Positions 48,412-62,006 of a stretch of DNA of 64,000 nt are shown in pieces. The stretch covers positions 186,001-250,000 of the forward strand of contig NZ_FZTC01000015.1 of NCBI RefSeq assembly GCF_900200035.1, in the 5' to 3' direction. Both the position numbers and the translations under genes were made by a program. The stretch comes from Klebsiella grimontii. Lineage in GTDB: Bacteria; Pseudomonadota; Gammaproteobacteria; Enterobacterales; Enterobacteriaceae. A model generated the notes under the pieces. That model made no database searches. It was not told where the DNA came from and saw nothing but the letters and a program-made list of their open reading frames with translations. How positions within the stretch are numbered: the first letter of the stretch is position 1; every line of letters begins with the position of its first letter.

Positions 48412-49170
48412 ATGCAAAACCAGATTCATCCCCGCGATCTGATCGTCGGCCTGCAAAAGGGGCTGGCGCTGATCCAGCTATTTTCAAAAGAGCACCCGCG
48501 ACTCACCGTGCCGCAGGCGGCGAAAATGAGCGGCCTGACGCAAAGCGCCGCGCGGCGGTTTTTCCTTACTCTGCTGCACGAGCGCTACCTGCAAACCGAC
48601 GGACGCTACTACTGGCTGACGCCCAAAGCGTTAAGGCTGGGGCAGGCGTATGTTGACTCGGCGCAGTTCCCGCGCATGGTACGGCCGATCGTTGAGTACA
48701 TCGCCAGCCGGACGGAAGAGCACGCTTCAGTGGGGGTGATAGATGATGATGAGCTGGTGTATATCGCGCGCAGTAAGCACACGCCGTTTAATTCGACCTC
48801 AGTGCGCCTGGGTGAGAGGGTGCCGATTTACTGTACCGCCGGCGGGCGGCTCTGGCTGGCGTCATTAGCGGAAGCCGAGTGCGAAACCGTTTTGCAACGG
48901 ATCAAACGCGAACAGCGCACGCCCTATACGGTAACCGACGTTACGGCCCTGATGGAGAAGATCGCCCAGGTGCGCCGCCAGGGATATGCCGCAATTGAGC
49001 AAGAGTTTGAAATTGGCATGCTGGTACTGGCCGTACCGCTGTCAGACCGGGAAGGGATTTACTGGGGAGCGCTGAGCTTAACCAGCCATCAGTCAAGAAC
49101 CTCGATTGAAGCCCTGTGCCGCGAGCATCTGGATTTGCTCTATAGCGCCCAGGCGATGTTGGTTGGATAG
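48412..49170 (+). CDS. IclR-family regulator (PcaR/PobR type)
   Basis: A 252-residue regulator with an N-terminal winged helix (LTVPQAAKMSGLTQSAARRFFLTLL) and a C-terminal effector domain (about 75-250). The pattern is that of PcaR/PcaU/PobR regulators of protocatechuate and related pathways. It is divergent from the six-gene operon and probably activates or represses it in response to an aromatic or hydroaromatic acid. Confidence 0.9.
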   Translation: MQNQIHPRDLIVGLQKGLALIQLFSKEHPRLTVPQAAKMSGLTQSAARRFFLTLLHERYLQTDGRYYWLTPKALRLGQAYVDSAQFPRMVRPIVEYIASRTEEHASVGVIDDDELVYIARSKHTPFNSTSVRLGERVPIYCTAGGRLWLASLAEAECETVLQRIKREQRTPYTVTDVTALMEKIAQVRRQGYAAIEQEFEIGMLVLAVPLSDREGIYWGALSLTSHQSRTSIEALCREHLDLLYSAQAMLVG

Positions 49171-49182
49171 CCGCGGAAGAGG

Positions 49183-49210
49183 CAGGCAGGTTCTGAACGG
49201 AACCTGCCTG
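49183..49210. terminator. Hairpin between the IclR gene and the repeat-peptide gene
   Basis: An 11-bp perfect stem CAGGCAGGTTC/GAACCTGCCTG with a 6-base loop lies between the convergent genes. No T run follows on either strand. Confidence 0.65.
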
Positions 49211-49215
49211 ATATA

Positions 49216-49548
49216 TCAGGCTTTCGCGCCGTCGATAAAGCTATTCCAGTCCGCCCCAGCGTTGTTCACGAAGGTTGACCAGCTATTGGCGGCAGTGTTC
49301 ACAAAGCCATTCCAGTTATCCAACCCCGCAGACACAAAGGTGTTCCAGTTAGACTGACCGATAACGAACTTGCCAAATTCTACGGCGCTATCAATCACAA
49401 AATTCGCGAAAGAGGCTCCTGAGGTGGCGACAAAAGATCCGAAGCCAAGCCCGGAGTTGACGACAAAGCTGGTAAAGCCAGTAGCCGCATTCAGCAGATT
49501 AAAACCACCGGAAATATATTCCATTTCATTAAAAGTTAACTCTTTCAT
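49216..49548 (-). CDS. Double-glycine-leader peptide with eight 11-residue repeats
   Basis: A 110-residue product. The first 15 residues, MKELTFNEMEYISGG, form a classic double-glycine leader like those of class II microcins (compare microcin H47 and V leaders). Residues 24-110 are eight tandem repeats of x-[F/W]-x-x-F-[V/I]-x5 (one has 10 residues). Repeats 1-4 carry Phe and repeats 5-8 carry Trp at the first aromatic position. The mature part has no Cys, few charges and is rich in Gly, Asn, Ser, Ala and Phe. ATG 49548 follows AAGGAA; a longer in-frame start gives a non-leader extension. No transporter or immunity gene is adjacent. Function unknown. Confidence 0.8.
   Translation of the reverse strand: MKELTFNEMEYISGGFNLLNAATGFTSFVVNSGLGFGSFVATSGASFANFVIDSAVEFGKFVIGQSNWNTFVSAGLDNWNGFVNTAANSWSTFVNNAGADWNSFIDGAKA
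49219..49479 (-). repeat. Eight 33-bp (one 30-bp) coding tandem repeats
   Basis: The repeats encode the 11-residue units of the double-glycine peptide. DNA identity between units is low compared with the protein pattern, which suggests an old duplication kept by selection on the protein. Confidence 0.8.
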
Positions 49549-49784
49549 TTTTATTCCTTTATTCAACGGATTGTCATCAGTGAGCACCGTACTCACCGCG
49601 AAAGGCTAACACCGCTAAATAGAGGTAAACCAGATGGCAACCTCCCCCGGATGCTGATTTCTTTATCATTTTTATATGAACATCATCATTGAATGATTGA
49701 TAACGCTGGACTGGAGATGAACCGATGAAGATGATTTTTATCTGAAGAGAACCTGGGGGAGGGGAGGGACAATAGGTTGCGTGA
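49549..49784. other. Leader region of the repeat-peptide gene, no clear gene
   Basis: The sequence lies between the peptide gene and the cyo terminator. A dyad GTGAG-N7-CTCAC lies at about 49580-49600, and TATAAA occurs on the minus strand near 49673-49678. A 30-codon frame on the minus strand (49577-49669) has no ribosome site and is not called as a gene. No immunity-like ORF is seen. Confidence 0.5.
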
Positions 49785-49820
49785 TAAAAAAACAGCCCCC
49801 GGTCTTGCGAGCGGAGGCTG
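49785..49820 (-). terminator. Terminator of the cyo operon
   Basis: On the minus strand CAGCCTCCG pairs with CGGGGGCTG and is followed by TTTTTTT. It begins about 24 bases after the cyoE stop. Confidence 0.9.
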
Positions 49821-49843
49821 CTGAGCGTTTGCAGAAGGTGGTC

Positions 49844-50731
49844 TTATCTGACCATCGTCAGCAGGTTATGTGAATCCGGCACCATAAAGTCGACGGACAT
49901 CATCACCGACAGCGCGGTAATGGCGACGATGGAAAAGACGAACAGCTTACGCGCCCAAACTTTATCATCCGCCACTTTGTATCCGCGCAGCGCCATCCCC
50001 AGCCACCAGACGCTCACTGCCGCAGCGACAACCAGATATTTATATCCGGCGTAGCCGCCCAGAGAGAGCATCAGCGTCGCAACGGTAAAGGCGATGATGT
50101 AGACGGTAATATGGTTTTTAGCCACTGAAATACCTTTCACTACCGGCAGTACCGGAATGTTCGCCGCCTGATAATCCTTGAAGCGGAAAATCGCGATAGC
50201 GTAAGAGTGAGGCATCTGCCACAGGCTAAAAATAGCCAGCAGAATAGCGGCGCCGCTGTCAAAATCACCGGTCACCGCACAGTAGCCAATCACCGGCGGC
50301 GCAGCGCCGGAGAGAGAACCAATCAGCGTGCCGTAGACGGAGTGGCGCTTCATGTACAGGCTGTAAACGCCGACATAAACCACAAACCCCATCACCCCCA
50401 GCCAGCAGGCGAGGGGATTAGCGCCAAACCACAGCAGCATGAAGCCAGCAATACCCAGCAGGGTGGCGTATACCAGCGAAGCTTCTGGCGAGATCAGCCC
50501 TTTGACCAGCACCCGGTTTTTCGTCCGTTCCATCTTACGATCGATATCACGGTCGATATAGTTGTTGAAAACACAACCCGAGGCGACCACCAGGGATACT
50601 CCGAGGAGCGTCCAGATGAAAAGCGGATAGTCTATGTGGCCCTTTGAGGCCAGCAGGAAACCGCCAATCACGGAGATCAGGTTGCCAAAAATAATGCCTG
50701 GTTTCGTTACTTGCAGGTATTGCTTAAACAT
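49844..50731 (-). CDS. cyoE: Protoheme IX farnesyltransferase CyoE
   Basis: A 295-residue polytopic enzyme that adds farnesyl to heme B to make heme O for the bo3 oxidase. The prenyltransferase motif [15 protein letters not shown] is present. The start [14 protein letters not shown] at 50731 matches E. coli; the longer frame runs into cyoD. Confidence 0.97.
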   Translation of the reverse strand: MFKQYLQVTKPGIIFGNLISVIGGFLLASKGHIDYPLFIWTLLGVSLVVASGCVFNNYIDRDIDRKMERTKNRVLVKGLISPEASLVYATLLGIAGFMLLWFGANPLACWLGVMGFVVYVGVYSLYMKRHSVYGTLIGSLSGAAPPVIGYCAVTGDFDSGAAILLAIFSLWQMPHSYAIAIFRFKDYQAANIPVLPVVKGISVAKNHITVYIIAFTVATLMLSLGGYAGYKYLVVAAAVSVWWLGMALRGYKVADDKVWARKLFVFSIVAITALSVMMSVDFMVPDSHNLLTMVR

Positions 50732-50742
50732 ACTCGCCGCTC

Positions 50743-51071
50743 TTAGTGCATCATCATGTTGTAGTTCAGGTTCCACATAATCCAGATGGAACCGACAACT
50801 ACGATAGCAATGATGATTACGGTGAAGATAAATGCGGTCAGGTTCCAACCTTCGTCCGATTTACTGTTCATGTGCAGGAAGTACACGAGGTGTACGACAA
50901 TCTGCACAACTGCAGTGACCAGGATGGTTCCCAGAATAGCCGCATGCGATGCGGAGCCACTCATCACCATTGCAAACGGGATAACCGTCAGAATGATCGA
51001 CAGGATGAAACCTGTCATGTAGCTCTTCACGCTGCCGTGAGAAGCGCCGCTATGATCGGTAGAATGACTCA

Positions 51072-51072
<1 letters not shown>
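50743..51072 (-). CDS. cyoD: Cytochrome bo3 oxidase subunit IV CyoD
   Basis: A 109-residue small subunit with three membrane helices and the end NLNYNMMMH. The start [16 protein letters not shown] at 51072 overlaps the cyoC stop by one base. Length equals E. coli CyoD. Confidence 0.97.
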
Positions 51073-55110
<4,038 letters not shown>

Positions 55111-56586
55111 TTAAATCAGCTCGGTTTTGCGTAATGCCAGGTAGTCAAGGAAAGCGCCGAGTAAAATACCCGCAACGGCGGTGAGTACGGCGATCTCCAG
55201 CAGGCCCGCGAGGAAGGAGAAATTGGTGTAATCCAGCGCGTTGAACACCAGCAGCACCAGCCATACCGCCAGCATCAGGCAGCCAACCGCCAGAATCATT
55301 AAAGCCAGCCCGTAGATCTGAGGAAAGAACGTACGCGGCATAAAACTCTCTGACCGCTGGGTGTGTTCCAGGGTACGCCGACAAATTAACAGCAGCAAAA
55401 TACCCGGCACAGCGGCAACGACGGAAAAAAGATAGAAGGCAGGCCAGCCGTGAGCCTCGACGAACCAGCCGGCGATAGGGCCGACGTAAACGCGCCCGAC
55501 GGCGGAAAGCGCCGAGAGCAGGGCAAACTGGGTGGCTGAAAAGGATTTGTTGCACAGCGTCATCAGCAGCGCGACGAACGCCGCGGTGCCCATCCCGCCG
55601 CACAGGTTTTCGAAAAATACCGCCGTCGCCATGGAGAAAAGGTGTTTATCGGTAATAGATAGCAGCCAATATCCGGCGTTGGATACTCCTTGCAGCACGC
55701 CGAAAATCAGTAGCGCGCGGAATAAGGTCAGGCGCTGCATAAGCACGCCGCCGTACAGGGCGCCGACAATCGTGGCGAACAGGCCGAGCGTTTTATTGAC
55801 CATCCCCACTTCGCCAGCATCGAAACCGACGCCGCGAATCAGGAATGTGGTGGTCAGGCTCATGGCAAACGCATCGCCAAGCTTATAAAGGACGATAAGC
55901 AGCAGGATTAGCCAGGCGTTATTGCGACCGAAGAAGTCGCGAAGCGGTGCGGCAACCGCCTGTTCCAGCGTTTTCGGCACAGGAATGACGTCGCTGGGAT
56001 CCGGGGCCAGCAGCGTGGCGATAATGCAGGGGATCAGCAGCGCGGCCATCAGCCAGTACATTCCCTGCCATCCTAGCCAGCGGTCGGCCAGCCATAGCGC
56101 CAGTCCGCCGGAGACCAGCATCCCCAGACGATAGCCCAGCACGCTGATTGCCGCGCCGGTGCCTCGCTCTTCCGCGGCCAGCACGTCAGTTTTCCACGCG
56201 TCAAACACGATATCCTGAGACGCGGAGCAAAAGGCGATGACGACCGCCAGCGCCGCCATCCAGCGCAGCTGCGTGGAGGGTTCAAGGAATCCCATCGCCG
56301 CAATGGCAATCAGTAACAGAAATTGGGTAGCCAGCAGCCAGCCGCGACGACGGCCAAGAAACGGCGGCGTGTAGCGGTCCATCAGCGGCGACCAGAGGAA
56401 CTTAAAGACGTAGGCCTGGCCGACGAGAGAGAAAAAACCGATGGTTTTCAGATCGATATTTTCAACGGTCATCCACGCCTGCAGCGTGCCTGAGGTCAGG
56501 GCGAGCGGTAATCCAGACGCAAAACCAAGAATCAGCAGGATCGCTGATTTTGGCTGCGTAAAAATGCGTAAGTAATGATTGGACAT
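55111..56586 (-). CDS. ampG: Muropeptide permease AmpG
   Basis: A 491-residue inner-membrane MFS transporter that imports anhydromuropeptides from the periplasm for cell-wall recycling; in species with AmpR it feeds ampC induction. The conserved start MSNHYLRIFTQPKSAILLILG and PLMDRYTPPFLGRRRGW match E. coli, and the length is identical. It follows yajG by 45 bases in the same direction. Confidence 0.97.
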   Translation of the reverse strand: MSNHYLRIFTQPKSAILLILGFASGLPLALTSGTLQAWMTVENIDLKTIGFFSLVGQAYVFKFLWSPLMDRYTPPFLGRRRGWLLATQFLLLIAIAAMGFLEPSTQLRWMAALAVVIAFCSASQDIVFDAWKTDVLAAEERGTGAAISVLGYRLGMLVSGGLALWLADRWLGWQGMYWLMAALLIPCIIATLLAPDPSDVIPVPKTLEQAVAAPLRDFFGRNNAWLILLLIVLYKLGDAFAMSLTTTFLIRGVGFDAGEVGMVNKTLGLFATIVGALYGGVLMQRLTLFRALLIFGVLQGVSNAGYWLLSITDKHLFSMATAVFFENLCGGMGTAAFVALLMTLCNKSFSATQFALLSALSAVGRVYVGPIAGWFVEAHGWPAFYLFSVVAAVPGILLLLICRRTLEHTQRSESFMPRTFFPQIYGLALMILAVGCLMLAVWLVLLVFNALDYTNFSFLAGLLEIAVLTAVAGILLGAFLDYLALRKTELI

Positions 56587-56631
56587 GTCTTGTCGTGCAG
56601 ACCCGACGCGGGGCCGGGTCTGCCGCTTAAA

Positions 56632-57210
56632 TTAACGAGCGTTTTGCTTGATGAAATCGTGAATGCTGGTGTCCTGCGCCATATCGCTAATGGTATCGGT
56701 CATCACGCTATTAACCGCATCGGCGATATTCTTGTTCGAGGCCTGAAATGCGCCTTCAACAGAGTAGCTGGCACGATAGTTTTTGGTCATCTTGTTGCCG
56801 TTGGCGGCGGTGGCGATAATGGCGATATCGGCTTTGGTGGCGATGTTGTAACGCACGTTACCCTGAGAAACGTCGGCGTACAGTTTATTGACGATGATTT
56901 GCAGGTCAACGGCGCCGTTCGGACCAATCATATAGCCACGCGAGGTCATCTGTTTTTCAAGGACTTCCTGCAGTAAGAAACGCAGGTCGCGGGAAGCGGT
57001 CAGCGTAACCTGTTGGTTATCGCGAGTGACTTTCGCCAGCGCCTGATCCGGGCGCTGATCGGCGCCGTTAATGCTGACGGTCACGCCCATCAGGCTGGGA
57101 TCCTGCTGCGGCAGGGTGATTTTCGGTGATACATCAATAGTGGTCGGCGGAGTGGCGCATCCGGCCAGCATAAACAGCGCGACCAAAGGCAAAAGAATTT
57201 TCTTAAACAT
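56632..57210 (-). CDS. yajG: Lipoprotein YajG
   Basis: A 192-residue predicted lipoprotein with the lipobox LAGC (Cys18). MFKKILLPLVALFMLAGC is the conserved start; a longer in-frame ATG is not. Its function is unclear. It lies upstream of ampG and divergent from bolA, as in E. coli. Confidence 0.95.
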   Translation of the reverse strand: MFKKILLPLVALFMLAGCATPPTTIDVSPKITLPQQDPSLMGVTVSINGADQRPDQALAKVTRDNQQVTLTASRDLRFLLQEVLEKQMTSRGYMIGPNGAVDLQIIVNKLYADVSQGNVRYNIATKADIAIIATAANGNKMTKNYRASYSVEGAFQASNKNIADAVNSVMTDTISDMAQDTSIHDFIKQNAR

Positions 57211-57513
57211 GTTCAGGGTCTCAACGCATGGGAGTAGTAATGAGGACAATTCCCGCCATCATAACATCGCCAACGGCAAGGGGAAGTGGCAACGCATGTA
57301 AATTCATCGTCTTGTGCGTTTTCTGTCCTTGCGGCATCGCATATCGCAACTCAGGCGGGGCTTTCAGGATACCGAACCAGTAAAGCCGATACTTTTGCGT
57401 GAAAATATCAGAGGAATGCCAATTTTTTGTTGTTTTCGCCCAATGGAAGCGGTAAAAGCGGCTAACATTTAAAGGGAATGGCGGCAATACAGCGTTGTCG
57501 GAGGAGAAAATTC

Positions 57514-57831
57514 ATGATGATACGTGAACAGATCGAAGCAAAACTTAGGGCAGCGTTCGACCCGGTGTATCTTGAAGTCGTGGATGAAAGCTATCGCCAC
57601 AACGTTCCTGCGGGCTCTGAAAGTCATTTTAAAGTGGTGTTGGTGAGCGATCGCTTCCTTGGCGAGCGTTTTCTTAATCGTCACCGTATGATTTACGGAA
57701 CGTTGACTGAGGAACTATCAAGCACCGTGCACGCTCTGGCGTTGCATACCTACACAATCAAAGAGTGGGAAGGGCTACAGGATACCGTCTTTGCTTCTCC
57801 TCCTTGTCGCGGGGCTGGAAGTATCGCGTAG
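57514..57831 (+). CDS. bolA: Transcriptional regulator / Fe-S trafficking protein BolA
   Basis: A 105-residue BolA-fold protein that responds to stress and stationary phase and binds monothiol glutaredoxins. [17 protein letters not shown] and the [15 protein letters not shown] segment match E. coli. The ATG at 57514 follows GGAGGAG. A CGGCAATAC stretch just upstream slightly resembles the -10 of a gearbox promoter, but the match is weak. Confidence 0.95.
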   Translation: MMIREQIEAKLRAAFDPVYLEVVDESYRHNVPAGSESHFKVVLVSDRFLGERFLNRHRMIYGTLTEELSSTVHALALHTYTIKEWEGLQDTVFASPPCRGAGSIA

Positions 57832-57887
57832 AAATCGCATTTGCAACCGCTGGAGCTTTTCCAGTATGTTGCGTGAAGATTTATGAG

Positions 57888-57914
57888 AAAACGGCCTGCG
57901 GGCCGTTTTGTTTT
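57888..57914 (+). terminator. Terminator of bolA
   Basis: A 9-bp perfect stem AAAACGGCC/GGCCGTTTT with a TGCG loop is followed by GTTTT. Confidence 0.9.
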
Positions 57915-58002
57915 GCCTGGAAAATGTGCAGTTTGCGCCTTTTTACAGGCAAATTTGCTCGGGAAATGTGAAAAAAGCCGCAGCAGTGGGCGACAACCGT
58001 TC

Positions 58003-58031
58003 TCGACTCACAAAAGTGATGCCGCTATAAT
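58003..58031 (+). promoter_or_regulatory. Sigma-70 promoter of tig
   Basis: The -35 TCGACT (58003-58008) and -10 TATAAT (58026-58031) are 17 bp apart, giving a leader of about 140 bases. Apart from the bolA terminator and this promoter, 57832-58178 holds no gene. Confidence 0.65.
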
Positions 58032-58169
58032 GCCGCGTCTTTTATTATGAATGTCTTCGGGATGATTCTGACGACAGGGAATGTGTTTCTGATTTGAAGA
58101 GGGCATCCCGGTTCTGCGAAGCAACCTGTTCGCGCTTCCAGAGTTGACCGAGCACTGTGATTTTTTTGA

Positions 58170-59477
<1,308 letters not shown>

Positions 59478-59505
59478 TTTCGCCCCAAGGTTTAAGGTTT
59501 GAGTA

Positions 59506-59537
59506 AAAACCCGTTGCCGAAAGGCCGCGGGTTTTTT
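59506..59537 (+). terminator. Terminator of tig
   Basis: AAACCCG (59507-59513) and CGGGTTT (59528-59534) form the stem, followed by a T run. Confidence 0.9.
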
Positions 59538-59611
59538 TATTGCAATGATAGCCTTAGGATACGTGCGAAAAGGCGATTTCAGTGATAGCGTTACGACAAA
59601 AGATTGTTATG

Positions 59612-59640
59612 CTTGAATTAAGGCAACGTCATCCCCATAA
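59612..59640 (+). promoter_or_regulatory. Sigma-32 (heat shock) promoter of clpP
   Basis: CTTGAAT (59612-59618), a 14-base spacer and CCCCATAA (59633-59640) fit the sigma-32 consensus. The start would be about 145 bases before the clpP ATG. E. coli clpP has a known sigma-32 promoter. The rest of 59538-59792 holds no gene. Confidence 0.75.
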
Positions 59641-59792
59641 CCGGGAGACGTAACTGCAGTGGCATAACCATGCGCCGTAATGAAGCGTGCATCTATGCAC
59701 TTCTGCCCAACGGCAGAAATTCTGGCTGATAATCCGTCCGTAAGGTTACAATCAGTGCAGCGGTTTTTTTCAAATTAATCCAGGAGACGGAA

Positions 59793-60416
59793 ATGTCATA
59801 CAGTGGCGAACGAGACAACTTTGCACCCCATATGGCCCTGGTGCCGATGGTCATTGAACAGACCTCACGCGGCGAACGTTCATTTGATATTTACTCCCGT
59901 CTGCTCAAGGAGCGCGTCATTTTTCTGACCGGCCAGGTAGAAGATCACATGGCTAACCTGATCGTGGCGCAGATGCTGTTTCTGGAAGCGGAAAACCCGG
60001 AAAAAGATATCTATCTGTACATTAACTCTCCGGGCGGCGTGATTACCGCCGGGATGTCGATTTACGACACGATGCAGTTCATCAAACCGGACGTCAGCAC
60101 CATTTGTATGGGGCAGGCGGCTTCGATGGGCGCCTTCCTGCTGACCGCAGGGGCTAAAGGTAAGCGTTTCTGCCTGCCGAACTCCCGCGTGATGATTCAC
60201 CAGCCGCTGGGCGGCTATCAGGGCCAGGCGACGGATATCGAAATCCACGCCCGCGAAATCCTGAAAGTGAAAGGCCGCATGAATGAACTGATGGCACATC
60301 ATACGGGTCAATCCCTTGAGCAGATCGAGCGTGATACCGAGCGCGATCGTTTCCTGTCTGCCTCAGAAGCAGTGGAATACGGCCTCGTCGACTCCATTTT
60401 GACTCATCGTAATTGA
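59793..60416 (+). CDS. clpP: ATP-dependent Clp protease proteolytic subunit ClpP
   Basis: A 207-residue serine peptidase that forms the two-ring 14-mer chamber used by ClpX and ClpA. Catalytic Ser111 (GQAASMGAF) and His136 (MIHQPLGG) are visible. A short propeptide precedes the mature chain. ClpX follows after a 132-base gap. Confidence 0.98.
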   Translation: MSYSGERDNFAPHMALVPMVIEQTSRGERSFDIYSRLLKERVIFLTGQVEDHMANLIVAQMLFLEAENPEKDIYLYINSPGGVITAGMSIYDTMQFIKPDVSTICMGQAASMGAFLLTAGAKGKRFCLPNSRVMIHQPLGGYQGQATDIEIHAREILKVKGRMNELMAHHTGQSLEQIERDTERDRFLSASEAVEYGLVDSILTHRN

Positions 60417-60548
60417 TGCCCCGGGCGCAAGGGGGCCGCTATACTTGTTTGTAAGAGGGCGGCACAACGCTTACCAGCGGTTTGCGCCTGAGAATGGCAT
60501 TTGCGTCGTCGTGTGCGGCACAAAGAACTTAATAAGAGGTTTGGACTC

Positions 60549-61823
60549 ATGACAGATAAACGCAAAGATGGTTCGGGCAAACTGTTGTACTGCTCTTTTT
60601 GCGGCAAAAGCCAGCATGAAGTGCGTAAGCTAATCGCCGGGCCGTCCGTGTATATCTGCGACGAATGCGTTGATTTATGTAACGACATCATTCGCGAAGA
60701 AATTAAAGAAGTCGCGCCGCATCGCGAGCGCAGTGCATTGCCGACTCCCCACGAAATTCGCCACCATCTGGACGATTACGTTATCGGCCAGGAGCCGGCG
60801 AAAAAAGTGCTGGCGGTGGCGGTATACAATCACTACAAACGTCTGCGCAATGGCGACACCAGCAACGGCGTTGAACTGGGTAAAAGCAACATTCTGCTGA
60901 TCGGGCCGACCGGCTCCGGTAAAACGCTGCTGGCGGAAACCCTGGCGCGTCTGCTGGATGTGCCTTTCACCATGGCGGATGCCACCACCCTGACCGAAGC
61001 CGGTTACGTGGGTGAGGACGTGGAGAACATCATCCAGAAACTGCTGCAGAAGTGCGACTACGACGTACAGAAAGCCCAGCGCGGTATCGTCTACATTGAT
61101 GAGATTGACAAAATTTCCCGTAAATCGGATAACCCGTCGATCACCCGCGATGTTTCCGGCGAAGGCGTGCAGCAGGCGCTGCTGAAGCTTATTGAAGGTA
61201 CCGTGGCCGCGGTTCCGCCGCAGGGCGGGCGTAAGCATCCGCAGCAGGAGTTCCTGCAGGTTGATACCTCTAAAATCCTGTTTATCTGCGGCGGCGCGTT
61301 TGCCGGTCTGGATAAGGTCATTTCCCACCGTGTAGAAACCGGCTCCGGCATTGGTTTCGGCGCGACGGTGAAGGCGAAGTCCGATAAAGCCAGCGAAGGT
61401 GAACTGCTGTCTCAGGTTGAACCGGAAGATCTGATCAAGTTTGGTCTGATTCCTGAGTTCATTGGCCGTCTGCCGGTCGTGGCGACCCTGAGCGAGCTGA
61501 GCGAAGAAGCACTGATTCAGATCCTCAAAGAGCCGAAAAACGCCCTGACTAAGCAGTATCAGGCGTTGTTCAGCCTTGAAGGCGCTGAGCTGGAGTTCCG
61601 CGACGAAGCGCTGGACGCTATCGCGAAGAAAGCGATGGCGCGTAAAACCGGCGCTCGTGGCCTGCGTTCTATCGTTGAAGCCGCGCTGCTCGATACCATG
61701 TACGATCTTCCGTCAATGGAAGACGTGGAAAAAGTGGTCATCGACGCTTCGGTTATCGATGGTCAGAGCAAGCCGCTGCTGATTTACGGCAAACCGGAAG
61801 CGCAGCAGGCGTCTGGTGAATAA
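60549..61823 (+). CDS. clpX: ATP-dependent Clp protease ATP-binding subunit ClpX
   Basis: A 424-residue AAA+ unfoldase. An N-terminal zinc domain has Cys15, Cys18, Cys37 and Cys40. Walker A is GPTGSGKT and Walker B is IVYIDEIDK. The IGF-type loop for ClpP binding is in [11 protein letters not shown] 60549 ([15 protein letters not shown]) matches E. coli; the open frame extends 48 bases further up without support. Confidence 0.98.
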   Translation: MTDKRKDGSGKLLYCSFCGKSQHEVRKLIAGPSVYICDECVDLCNDIIREEIKEVAPHRERSALPTPHEIRHHLDDYVIGQEPAKKVLAVAVYNHYKRLRNGDTSNGVELGKSNILLIGPTGSGKTLLAETLARLLDVPFTMADATTLTEAGYVGEDVENIIQKLLQKCDYDVQKAQRGIVYIDEIDKISRKSDNPSITRDVSGEGVQQALLKLIEGTVAAVPPQGGRKHPQQEFLQVDTSKILFICGGAFAGLDKVISHRVETGSGIGFGATVKAKSDKASEGELLSQVEPEDLIKFGLIPEFIGRLPVVATLSELSEEALIQILKEPKNALTKQYQALFSLEGAELEFRDEALDAIAKKAMARKTGARGLRSIVEAALLDTMYDLPSMEDVEKVVIDASVIDGQSKPLLIYGKPEAQQASGE

Positions 61824-61850
61824 TTAACCAGTTTGCTCAAGCAGTTAACA

Positions 61851-61885
61851 AAAAGGGGGGATTTTATCTCCCCTTTTATTTTTCC
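61851..61885 (+). terminator. Terminator between clpX and lon
   Basis: AAAAGGGG (61851-61858) pairs with CCCCTTTT (61870-61877), followed by ATTTTT. Confidence 0.85.
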
Positions 61886-61897
61886 TGCATTCCCGCC

Positions 61898-61925
61898 GTT
61901 GAATGTATGGAATACATCCCCATAT
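61898..61925 (+). promoter_or_regulatory. Sigma-32 (heat shock) promoter of lon
   Basis: GTTGAAT (61898-61904), a 13-base spacer and CCCCATAT (61918-61925) fit the sigma-32 pattern. E. coli lon is a heat-shock gene. Confidence 0.75.
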
Positions 61926-62006
61926 ACTGGTTTACATATTAACGGCGACGCGTCGTTGAGTTGCGTCGTCGGCTACCTGGCGGACTTTAAACTAAGAGAG
62001 AGCTCT

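Noticed and set aside
49577-49669. 30-codon minus-strand ORF upstream of the repeat-peptide gene
   Set aside because: It has no ribosome binding site and mixed composition, so it is not a convincing immunity or leader gene.
61824-62006. Possible SraA-type sRNA between clpX and lon
   Set aside because: E. coli has a small RNA in this gap, but I could not recognise a matching sequence or promoter; only the terminator and sigma-32 promoter are supported.
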